DNA of 16,130 nt from Acidobacteriota bacterium (GTDB lineage Bacteria; Acidobacteriota; Vicinamibacteria; Vicinamibacterales; UBA2999), in assembly GCA_947465645.1 (NCBI GenBank), contig CANIBQ010000104.1, forward strand, positions 1 through 16,130, given 5' to 3'. The position numbers and the translations under genes were made by a program. The notes beneath the pieces were generated by a model. The model had not been told where the DNA came from. It did not search any database and saw only the letters and a list, made by a program, of their open reading frames with translations. Below are positions 7,163 through 13,635 of this stretch, piece by piece. The first letter of the stretch is position 1. Every line of letters begins with the position of its first letter.

Positions 7163-7164
7163 AC

Positions 7165-7650
7165 ATGACCCCTCAGGAAATTTTCGTCGGACGCCTGCGC
7201 CGGCATCGTGAACGGAACCACATTTCGCTCGAGGAGATCTCGAGCGAGACGCGGATCAAGCCCGAGCTGCTCGCAGGGCTCGAACGGAACGATTTGTCGG
7301 GATGGCCGCGCGGTTTGTACGCGCGTGCCTGGATGCGCGCCTACGCCAGCGCGATCGGCGTCGACGCAATCGACGCCGTCGACGAGTTCTGCCGGCTGTT
7401 TCCCCAGGGCGATCGGCGCGTGCAGCCGACGATCACGGAGATCGCGGCGATCGTCGCGACCCACTCCGAGTATCGCGACGAGTTCAAGGGCATCTCGGAA
7501 GTCGATCGGCGCAGCGGCGCGCTGCGGATGAACGCGCCCCGCATCAACATGATGCCGAAGGTCCGGTGGCGGGATACGCTGCTGCAGTTCCGCCGGTTGT
7601 TTACCAGCCGATTGTCTGCCCCGCGTTCTGTTCGTCAAGCCAGGCCTTGA
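7165..7650 (+). CDS. HTH_25 (RodZ-N-terminal-type) DNA-binding protein
   Basis: A 161-residue protein. Residues 4-66 match the Xre-like HTH_25 fold found at the N terminus of RodZ and in free-standing regulators: the block ISLEEISSETRIKPELLAGL, the acidic ERNDL turn and the diagnostic LYARAWMRAYA segment. Unlike RodZ there is no transmembrane helix; the rest is a short helical and basic region ending in RSVRQARP. It is therefore more likely a cytoplasmic regulator than a cytoskeletal anchor. The ATG at 7165 has GGGAGA five bases upstream, inside a hairpin. The last ~50 bp overlap the convergent M2 peptidase gene, so the C-terminal 16 residues may be poorly conserved or the stop displaced by mutation. 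Its target is unknown. Confidence 0.75.
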   Translation: MTPQEIFVGRLRRHRERNHISLEEISSETRIKPELLAGLERNDLSGWPRGLYARAWMRAYASAIGVDAIDAVDEFCRLFPQGDRRVQPTITEIAAIVATHSEYRDEFKGISEVDRRSGALRMNAPRINMMPKVRWRDTLLQFRRLFTSRLSAPRSVRQARP

Positions 7651-9442
7651 GCGGCGCGAAGTAGTCGACAATCGCGCTCGCATCCATCTCCTTCTGGCCG
7701 GTGAGCGCCTCGAGCGCTTCCGGCCAGGGCCTCGACGCCCCCATCGCCAGCGCCGCATTCAGCCGTTTTCCCGCCTCGGCGCTTCCGTAGATCGAGCACC
7801 GGTGCAGGGGACTCGTGCAGCCCGCTGTCTGCGACAACGCCCGGTGAAACTGGAACTGCAGCACGGATGCGAGGAAATAGCGTGCGTACGGCGTATTGGC
7901 CGGCACGTGATACTTCGCGCCTGGATCGAAATATTCCTCGCCGCGCGCTGAAGGCGCGCGCACGCCCTGGTACCGCTCCCGCAGTTCCCACCAGGCCGCG
8001 TTGTAGCGTTCGGGGGGCACGGCGCCGCTGAATACCTGCCATCTCCACTGATCGACCACCAGTCCGAACGGAAGGAAGGCGAGCTTTTCGAGCGCCTGCT
8101 TGAGCAGGAGGCCGATGTCGCCGGACGTATCGGGCGCCTTGTCGATCAGGCCGATCTTCACGAGGTATTCGGGCGTGATCGAGAGGGCGATCGTGTCGCC
8201 GATCGCCTCGTGGAAACCGTCGTTGGCGCTGTCGCGGAAGACCGGCGGCTGCCCGCTGTACGCGCGCTGGTAGAAGTTGTGTCCCAGCTCGTGGTGGATG
8301 ACCCGGAAATCCTCGTCGGTCGCGTCGATGCACATCTTGATGCGCACGTCGCTCACGTTGTCGATGTCCCACGCGCTGGCGTGGCAGACGACCTCGCGGT
8401 CGCGGGGCTTGACGAAGAGCGACCGCTCCCAGAACGTCTTCGGGAGCGGGTCGAACCCGAGCGAGGTGAAGAAGCGCTCGCCGTAGCGCGCCATGTCCTG
8501 CGGTCCTGTGTTGCGCGACTTCAGGACACCTGTGACATCCACGGCGCGGGCGCCGGTTGATGGGGCGACCATGTCGTAGAGATTGCCCCACTCCTGCGCC
8601 CAGATATTGCCCAGCAGGTGTGCGGGAATCGCCCCGTCGAGCGGCACCTCGTTGCCGTACTTCGCGTGCAGCCGTGTCCGGACGTACGCGTGCAGCGAGA
8701 GATACAGGGGCTTCAGCTGCTCCCAGAGGCGATCCATCTCCTTCGAGAAGTCTTCCGCCGGCATGTCGTATTTCGACCGCCACATCGCGCCCGTGTCCGC
8801 GAACCCCAGCTCCTTCGCGCCCTTGTTCGAGAGCTCGACGAATCGAACGTAGCTCTCCTTGATCGGGGGAGAGATGGTGTGCCATCCCTCCCACACCTCG
8901 CGAAGCCGCGCGGGATTGCGGTTCTTCGCGAGGATCTCGGTGATCTCTTCGACGTCGAGGCACTCGTCTTCGGATACCGCCGCACCCGCGACACGCTTCG
9001 GCGCGGTGGAGTCGCCGCAGTACTTGCCCCGTCCGTAGGCGCTCTCCATGGACGCCGCGATCTTCGCCAGTTCCTGCGCTTCCTTTGGATCGGCCGGTGC
9101 GGCAATGGTGAGCGAGTTCTTGAGCACCGTCATCTGGCGGCGCTGGTCGCCGGGCAGCTGCAGGTGGTCGTAGCCCGCGGCGTGCTTGGCGGCGTCGGTG
9201 ATCGCCGTCATGTACGCCTCGTTGGCCTGCGCGGCGAGCGCCTCGGTATCGGGCGTGATGTAGGTCTGTTGCACCCAGCCGGCCTGGTTGGCTTCGTTGC
9301 TGAGGCGAAGCATCGTCTCGTTGGTCTGCTTCAGGAAGGTGGCCGCGTCGGCATCGACCGGCCCGCCGGGCGCCAGCGCCCGGCGGCACGCGATGCCGCT
9401 CATCATGCAAAGCAGGACGACGACCGGAAGAAATGCCTTCAT
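7601..9442 (-). CDS. M2-family peptidyl-dipeptidase (bacterial ACE-like)
   Basis: A zinc dipeptidyl carboxypeptidase of the angiotensin-converting-enzyme family that cleaves C-terminal dipeptides outside the cytoplasm. From ATG 9440-9442 it has 613 residues. The zinc site is HHELGH with His384, Glu385 and His388, and the third ligand Glu412 in HEAIGD, at the 24-residue spacing of ACE. Other family blocks are GNIWAQEW, WDIDNVSDVRIKMCI, and LQFQFHRAL followed by cysteines near the C terminus. The N terminus MKAFLPVVVLLCMMSGIAC is a signal peptide with Cys19 in an imperfect lipobox, so it may be a lipoprotein. A TTG at 9449-9451 would add three residues. No good Shine-Dalgarno is visible. It lies 55 nt downstream of lysC on the same strand. 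The 3' end overlaps the HTH gene by 50 bp. Confidence 0.93.
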   Translation of the reverse strand: MKAFLPVVVLLCMMSGIACRRALAPGGPVDADAATFLKQTNETMLRLSNEANQAGWVQQTYITPDTEALAAQANEAYMTAITDAAKHAAGYDHLQLPGDQRRQMTVLKNSLTIAAPADPKEAQELAKIAASMESAYGRGKYCGDSTAPKRVAGAAVSEDECLDVEEITEILAKNRNPARLREVWEGWHTISPPIKESYVRFVELSNKGAKELGFADTGAMWRSKYDMPAEDFSKEMDRLWEQLKPLYLSLHAYVRTRLHAKYGNEVPLDGAIPAHLLGNIWAQEWGNLYDMVAPSTGARAVDVTGVLKSRNTGPQDMARYGERFFTSLGFDPLPKTFWERSLFVKPRDREVVCHASAWDIDNVSDVRIKMCIDATDEDFRVIHHELGHNFYQRAYSGQPPVFRDSANDGFHEAIGDTIALSITPEYLVKIGLIDKAPDTSGDIGLLLKQALEKLAFLPFGLVVDQWRWQVFSGAVPPERYNAAWWELRERYQGVRAPSARGEEYFDPGAKYHVPANTPYARYFLASVLQFQFHRALSQTAGCTSPLHRCSIYGSAEAGKRLNAALAMGASRPWPEALEALTGQKEMDASAIVDYFAPLKAWLDEQNAGQTIGW

Positions 9443-9472
9443 GAACGGCAATGATAGAACCGATCGCCGCTT

Positions 9473-9486
9473 GTGGGGCGCCCCAC
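9473..9486. repeat. Perfect 14-bp palindrome GTGGGGCGCCCCAC
   Basis: This GC-only-core perfect palindrome lies in the 55-bp gap between the lysC stop and the M2 peptidase start. It has no loop, which favours a protein-binding site over a hairpin, though an RNA hairpin with a small central loop is possible. It could modulate expression of the downstream peptidase gene. It is an isolated observation. Confidence 0.35.
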
Positions 9487-9497
9487 GGCAATTCCGT

Positions 9498-10709
9498 TCA
9501 GGGCAGAAGCAGTGGCTCAGCGTCGATGAAGCGGCCGTGCAGCGCCCGCACTGCGTCTTCCGTGCGGTTTCGCGGAATCATCCAGGTGATGCGGAACGAG
9601 GACGTGGCGATGCCCGAGGGCGGGGAGCCGGCGGCGGCAAGGGCGTCGGACCCCGCGCGCACGCTGGCATAGCTGGCGTTGATGCCGGCGCCAATCACGC
9701 TCACCGCGGCCAGCCCGTCATCCAGACGGACACGGTCCCCGAATGCCGCGCGCAACGCGTCGCGCACTTGCGATTCGTTGTGCAGGTTCTCGCGTGATAC
9801 GGCGACGGTGGTGCGGCCGGCGTAGATGTGCAGTTGTTTGCCAGACACACCGCGCTCGTCGAGGACGGCGAGGATGTCGGCGGCCGGAGCGTCGCCGTCG
9901 AGGATGAGCACGTCCTTTTCACTCGCGATGCCCACGACGGTGCCTGGCATACGCGGCGGACTCTTGCGGACGACCGTGCCGTCACTCGATGGGTCGGGAC
10001 CCGGTAACGGGCCGCTCGTGGCGCGCGCGTAAATCGCGATGCCCTTTTCCTTGGCAAATTCCACCGCCTGCGCGTTCAGGACTTTCGCGCCCGCCTCGGC
10101 CATCTCCTGCGTCTCTTCGTAGGAGAGCGTCCCGATGCGCCGTGCCTCGGGCACTACCCGCGGGTCCGCCGAATAGACCCCGTCGACATCCGAGCAGATC
10201 TCACAGAACTCGGCGTCGAGCGCTGCGGCCATCGCCACGGCGGTCGTATCGCTCCCGCCCCGTCCGAGCGTCGTCACTTCCTTCTTGTACGACACGCCCT
10301 GGAAGCCGGCGATGACGACGATCTTTCCGCGGGCGAGCTCGTCCTGCACGCGAAACGGCCGGACCTCGATGATCCGTGCATCCACATGGCGGTCATTGGT
10401 GATGATCCCGGACTGGCTGCCGGTAAAGCTGATGGCATCGCCCCCCAGCTCGCGGATCGCCATGGACAGCAGCGCCATCGAGATGCGCTCGCCGGCCGAC
10501 AGCAGCATGTCGAGCTCGCGCCGCGCCGGGTTCGGCGACACCTGCCTGGCCAGCGTCAGCAGGTCGTCGGTGGTGTCGCCCATGGCAGACACGACGACGA
10601 CCACGTCGTGGCCCTGCTGGCGGGTGCGCATGACGCGCTCGGCGACCTGTTTCAGCTTCTTGACGTCGGCAACGCTGCTGCCGCCGTACTTCTGGACGAC
10701 CACCGCCAT
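9498..10709 (-). CDS. lysC: Aspartate kinase, LysC type
   Basis: A 403-residue aspartokinase of the Bacillus/Corynebacterium class. KYGGSSVAD is at 7-15, the TTLGRGGSD block at 146-154 and [12 protein letters not shown] at 173-184. Two C-terminal ACT domains follow, at about 262-315 ([14 protein letters not shown]) and 335-400 ([18 protein letters not shown]). This class usually forms alpha2beta2 or homodimeric enzymes inhibited by lysine and/or threonine. Here the second ACT domain reads [15 protein letters not shown] rather than the common GVAARMFEALA-type helix, but remains recognisable. The start ATG 10707-10709 gives the standard [11 protein letters not shown] terminus; I see no strong Shine-Dalgarno. 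It is divergent from the methyltransferase-like gene across 53 bp and upstream of the M2 peptidase. It is clearly not a recent duplicate of the kinase at 3992-5395. Confidence 0.95.
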   Translation of the reverse strand: MAVVVQKYGGSSVADVKKLKQVAERVMRTRQQGHDVVVVVSAMGDTTDDLLTLARQVSPNPARRELDMLLSAGERISMALLSMAIRELGGDAISFTGSQSGIITNDRHVDARIIEVRPFRVQDELARGKIVVIAGFQGVSYKKEVTTLGRGGSDTTAVAMAAALDAEFCEICSDVDGVYSADPRVVPEARRIGTLSYEETQEMAEAGAKVLNAQAVEFAKEKGIAIYARATSGPLPGPDPSSDGTVVRKSPPRMPGTVVGIASEKDVLILDGDAPAADILAVLDERGVSGKQLHIYAGRTTVAVSRENLHNESQVRDALRAAFGDRVRLDDGLAAVSVIGAGINASYASVRAGSDALAAAGSPPSGIATSSFRITWMIPRNRTEDAVRALHGRFIDAEPLLLP

Positions 10710-10735
10710 GCGTACAGCATAATCCTCGGCAGGGA

Positions 10736-10741
10736 TATAAT
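10736..10741 (+). promoter_or_regulatory. Consensus -10 element TATAAT upstream of the methyltransferase-like gene
   Basis: TATAAT lies in the short divergent gap between lysC and the methyltransferase-like gene. The position where a -35 box would fall (10713-10718, TACAGC) is a poor match. If used, transcription would start close to 10748, only about 15 nt before ATG 10763 and just ahead of the Shine-Dalgarno at 10753-10759, so the leader would be very short. Confidence 0.4.
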
Positions 10742-10762
10742 CCCCGCCACATGAGGAGGCAC

Positions 10763-11308
10763 ATGAGACTCCGAGCCCTCGTTCTATTTTTTGCAGTGAT
10801 GACGGCCATGGCCGCGCCGGCGTCGGCGCAGCAGCCCGCCCCGCTCCGCTCCCCGGACGTGATCTTCGTTCCGACGCCCCAGGAAGTTGTCGATGCGATG
10901 TTGAAGCTCGCGAAGGTGGGACCCAACGACGTGGTCTACGACCTTGGATCGGGCGACGGCCGCATCCCGATCACCGCCGCCAAGACCTACGGCGCCCGCG
11001 GCGTCGGAATCGACATCGATCCGCAGCGGATCCGCGAGGCCACCGAGAACCTGAAAACCTCGGGCATGGGCGACAAGGTGAAGTTCCTCAACCAGGATCT
11101 CTTCACGACGCCGATCGGTGAGGCCACGGTCGTCACGCTGTATCTGCTGCCGTCGCTGAACCTGAAGCTCCTGCCCAAGCTGAATGCGGAGCTCAAGCCG
11201 GGCACCCGCATCGTGTCGCACGCCTTCGACATGGGCGACATCAAGCCGCAGCAGACGCTCAACGTGAACGGTCGCACGGTCTATTTCTGGACGGTGCCGA
11301 TCAAGTAG
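10763..11308 (+). CDS. SAM-dependent methyltransferase-fold protein with signal peptide
   Basis: From ATG 10763 this is a 181-residue class I methyltransferase-like protein. The N terminus [24 protein letters not shown] is a Sec signal peptide with probable cleavage after ASA (22/23). The SAM-binding motif I reads [11 protein letters not shown] at 57-67, the acidic end of strand 2 is GVGIDID with Asp84, and a motif IV-like NQDLF follows. The C-terminal part contains [19 protein letters not shown], typical of these folds. A leader on a methyltransferase is odd because SAM is cytosolic; the same combination is known in other bacterial proteins but its role is unclear. The start at 10763 is preferred over ATG 10751 because GAGGAGG at 10753-10759 overlaps the earlier codon and serves the later one. 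FTR1 follows 28 nt downstream. Confidence 0.85.
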   Translation: MRLRALVLFFAVMTAMAAPASAQQPAPLRSPDVIFVPTPQEVVDAMLKLAKVGPNDVVYDLGSGDGRIPITAAKTYGARGVGIDIDPQRIREATENLKTSGMGDKVKFLNQDLFTTPIGEATVVTLYLLPSLNLKLLPKLNAELKPGTRIVSHAFDMGDIKPQQTLNVNGRTVYFWTVPIK

Positions 11309-11336
11309 TTGATTAGGGGGCAGGGGCAGGTTCAGG

Positions 11337-12113
11337 ATGTTCCAGGCATACGTCATCACCCTGCGGGAAGGGCTCGAGGCCTTTCTCATCGTGGCCATCA
11401 GCCTCGCCTATCTGCGCAAGAGCGGACGGCACCAGCTCGTACCTGCGGTCCGCTGGGGCATCGGCCTGTCGATCCTCGTGAGCATTGGCGCCGCGGTGCT
11501 CTTTCAGCGGGCGTCCAACCAGGCGTTGTGGGAGGGCATCCTGGCGATCGTCGCCGCCGTCCTCGTTGCGTCCCTCATCGTCCACATGTGGCGCCATGCC
11601 AGACGGATGAAGACGGAAATCGAGGCGCGTCTCGAGCAGTCGGCGCTGCAGACGGGGACGAAAGCGTTTGTCGGCGTCTTTCTCTTCACGCTGTTGATGA
11701 TCACGCGTGAGGGCATGGAAACAGCGCTGCTGATGGGCACGTTGTTCTTTCAAATCCAGGCGGCGGACCTCATCCTCGGGGCGGTGCTGGGCATCGCCTC
11801 TGCGGCGGTCGTCGCGTGGCTCTGGTCGCGCTATGGCCACCGCGTGAATCTCGGGCTGTTCTTCCAGGTGACGGCCGTGTTCCTCGCCGTCTTCGTCGTG
11901 CAGTTGCTGATCTACGGGTTCCACGAGCTCACCGAGGCCAATATTTTTCCGGGCAGCGCGCCGCTGCACGAACTGACCGAGCCGTACGGGCCTGACGGGC
12001 TGTATGGCCGCTGGCTCACGTACCTGCTGGTGCTGCTGCCGGTCGGGTGGCTGATCTTCGCGGGTCTCGTTGGCCCACGCCGCTCCCCGATGGAGCATAA
12101 TCCCGCGCGATAA
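11337..12113 (+). CDS. FTR1-family high-affinity iron permease
   Basis: A 258-residue inner-membrane protein of the oxidase-dependent iron transporter (OFeT) family. It carries the two REXXE iron-binding motifs: REGLE at 10-14 in the first transmembrane helix and REGME at 124-128 in the fourth. About seven hydrophobic helices are visible. The segment between the halves is an Arg/Glu-rich cytoplasmic loop (RHARRMKTEIEARLE). In EfeUOB it works with a periplasmic EfeO and the peroxidase EfeB; in other bacteria with cupredoxin or cytochrome partners. None of these is encoded in the window. CAGGTTCAGG precedes ATG 11337. It lies in a tight + strand run with OsmC (5 nt downstream). The family is certain; the partner for iron delivery is unknown. 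Confidence 0.93.
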   Translation: MFQAYVITLREGLEAFLIVAISLAYLRKSGRHQLVPAVRWGIGLSILVSIGAAVLFQRASNQALWEGILAIVAAVLVASLIVHMWRHARRMKTEIEARLEQSALQTGTKAFVGVFLFTLLMITREGMETALLMGTLFFQIQAADLILGAVLGIASAAVVAWLWSRYGHRVNLGLFFQVTAVFLAVFVVQLLIYGFHELTEANIFPGSAPLHELTEPYGPDGLYGRWLTYLLVLLPVGWLIFAGLVGPRRSPMEHNPAR

Positions 12114-12118
12114 CGCGC

Positions 12119-12532
12119 ATGGCCGACATCAAGCCGCCGCTCGGCGCAGAGCTCATCTGGGACGCGGAGCTGCGGTTTGGCGCCAAGAGCGGTCCAGCAG
12201 CCATCGTCATTGACGCCGACGGGGCCGCCGGGCCCTCACCGATGCAGTTGACCGCCTTCGGCCTCGCGGGGTGCATGGCGGCCGACGTCATCTCAATCCT
12301 TCAGAAAGGGCGCCACCCGGTGACGGGGCTGCGCGCCTCGTTTACCGGTGACCGCGCGCCGGAGCCGCCACGCCGCTACGTCAGCGTCGCCCTGCATTTC
12401 GTCGTGTCGGGCGCGGTGCCCGCCGACGCCGTGCAGCGCGCCATCGAGCTGTCTCACGAAAAGTACTGTTCCGTCTGGCACTCGATGCGCCAGGACATCA
12501 CCTTCACCACCAGCTTCGACATCCATCCGTGA
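12119..12532 (+). CDS. OsmC-family protein (putative thiol peroxidase)
   Basis: A 137-residue cytoplasmic protein of the OsmC/Ohr superfamily, which reduces organic hydroperoxides through two cysteines. Cys52 in LAGCMAADVI sits at the start of the central helix and Cys117 in HEKYCSVWHSM near the C terminus, the expected pair. The N-terminal beta region and the GPSPMQLTAFGLAGC block are typical of the YhfA-like branch, whose substrate is less certain than for Ohr. Length is normal. The start ATG 12119 is five bases after the FTR1 stop, and its stop overlaps the next gene's GTG. Being next to an iron importer fits protection from iron-driven oxidative stress, but that is inference. Confidence 0.9.
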   Translation: MADIKPPLGAELIWDAELRFGAKSGPAAIVIDADGAAGPSPMQLTAFGLAGCMAADVISILQKGRHPVTGLRASFTGDRAPEPPRRYVSVALHFVVSGAVPADAVQRAIELSHEKYCSVWHSMRQDITFTTSFDIHP

Positions 12533-13635
12533 GTCATGGCCCGGGCGTAGTCGAAGGGCCAGGCCCTGGACGGCGCGAGTATCTGGATTGGCTGCGCGGC
12601 ATCGCCGTGCTGATCATGATCGAAGCGCACACGCTCGACTCCTGGACGCGCGTCGAGGACCGCGGTACCCCCGCGTTCGGCTGGGCGTTGTTGATCGGCG
12701 GGTTTGGCGCGCCGATTTTCCTGTTTCTCGCGGGGCTGGCGCTTGCGCTCGCCGCCGGCTCGCGGCTGCGCAGGGGGCGCACCGACGCCGAGGCTGCGGC
12801 GCTCGCGCGCCAGCGCGGCTGGCAGATCTTCGGACTCGCCTTCCTGTTCCGTCTCCAGTCGATGGTGATCAGTGGCGGCGCACTGGAGTCGGTGCTCAAG
12901 GTCGACATCCTCAACGTCATGGGCGTGTCGATGCTCGCCGCGGCGGTCCTGTGGGGCCTGGGGCGCGACCGGTGGTCGAGGGCGGCGCTCCTGGTTGGCG
13001 CCGCGGTGGCCATCGCGATGCTGACGCCAATCGTCCGGTCCACACCGCTGTTCGACCCACTGCCCGACCGCCTGGAGTGGTATCTGCGTCCGTATCCCGG
13101 AAGGACGACGTTCACGCTGTTTCCGTGGGCGGCCTTCCTGCCGGCGGGCGTCGCCGTCGGACTCTGGCTCGACTCGACGCGCACCCCGCAGGAGGAGCGG
13201 CGCGTGATCCTCGCGCTGGCGATCCTCGGCCCGCTGATCGCGCTGGGCGGGTACGCGGCGTCATGGCTGCCGCCGATCTACGCCGAGACCAACTTCTGGA
13301 CGAGCTCCCCGACCTTCTTCTTTCTGAGAGTGGGAATCTTGATCTCCCTGCTGCCGATCGCGTACGCGTGGACCAGGCTCTTTCCAGGTCGATCGCCGCT
13401 GCGTGAATTCGGCATCGCCTCGCTCTTCGTGTACTGGATTCACGTCGAGATGGTGTACGGCGTGTTGAGCGCGCCGCTCCACAAGCAACTGCCGTTTGGA
13501 CAGTCGCTGGCTGCCTTCGCGGTGTTCAGCGTGATTCTCTTCGGGTTAGTGAAACTCAAAGACAAAACCACGAAGTTCACGAAGAACGCGAAACCGCTGT
13601 GGTGCGTTCGTGATCTTCGTGGCCTTCGTGGTTAA
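12529..13635 (+). CDS. Membrane acyltransferase, DUF1624/HGSNAT-like, with repeat-derived tail
   Basis: A 368-residue polytopic membrane protein with about ten hydrophobic helices. The N-terminal signature RREYLDWLRGIAVLIMIEAH, with His34 in the first helix, is shared by DUF1624/heparan-alpha-glucosaminide N-acetyltransferase-like and related membrane acyltransferases, which move an acyl group to a sugar or lipid across the membrane. No substrate can be read from context. The GTG 12529 overlaps the OsmC stop as GTGA, and no Shine-Dalgarno is visible, so it relies on translational coupling. Residues from about Thr347 to the end are encoded by a palindromic repeat (13566-13633) and give KTTKFTKNAKPLW..., which is unlike the rest and probably not functional. 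The stop overlaps that of the convergent DUF5916 gene. The exact family among membrane acyltransferases is less sure than the type. Confidence 0.8.
   Translation: MSHGPGVVEGPGPGRREYLDWLRGIAVLIMIEAHTLDSWTRVEDRGTPAFGWALLIGGFGAPIFLFLAGLALALAAGSRLRRGRTDAEAAALARQRGWQIFGLAFLFRLQSMVISGGALESVLKVDILNVMGVSMLAAAVLWGLGRDRWSRAALLVGAAVAIAMLTPIVRSTPLFDPLPDRLEWYLRPYPGRTTFTLFPWAAFLPAGVAVGLWLDSTRTPQEERRVILALAILGPLIALGGYAASWLPPIYAETNFWTSSPTFFFLRVGILISLLPIAYAWTRLFPGRSPLREFGIASLFVYWIHVEMVYGVLSAPLHKQLPFGQSLAAFAVFSVILFGLVKLKDKTTKFTKNAKPLWCVRDLRGLRG
13566..13633. repeat. Long imperfect palindrome at the convergent gene ends
   Basis: Arms 13566-13592 and 13607-13633 are inverted copies matching at 23 of 27 positions, with a 14-bp loop. 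Each arm is built from ACGAAG-type short repeats (CCACGAAG, CACGAAG). It encodes the last ~22 residues of the acyltransferase, and both stop codons of the convergent genes (TAA 13633-13635 and, on the other strand, 13632-13634) lie at its right edge. It can form a strong hairpin in either transcript and is a likely bidirectional terminator. Its appearance suggests a dispersed repeat that has been captured as coding sequence. Confidence 0.75.

Larger units (their letters stand above)
6988..7164. other. Intergenic region with two dyad symmetries (177 bp)
   Basis: Between chdC and the HTH gene. It holds a perfect 9-bp inverted repeat with a 29-bp spacer (7008-7016 and 7046-7054, followed by TTTT) and a 7-bp hairpin at 7140-7162. 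No gene is apparent. A promoter for the downstream regulator should lie here, but I cannot name convincing -35/-10 elements. Confidence 0.5.

Noticed and set aside
7635..9491. 618-codon minus-strand frame overlapping the M2 peptidase
   Set aside because: Shifted-frame shadow; HExxH and other M2 motifs are only in the 7601-9442 frame.
10751..10762. ATG 10751 as the methyltransferase start
   Set aside because: This codon overlaps the GAGGAGG that serves ATG 10763 and has no ribosome binding site of its own.
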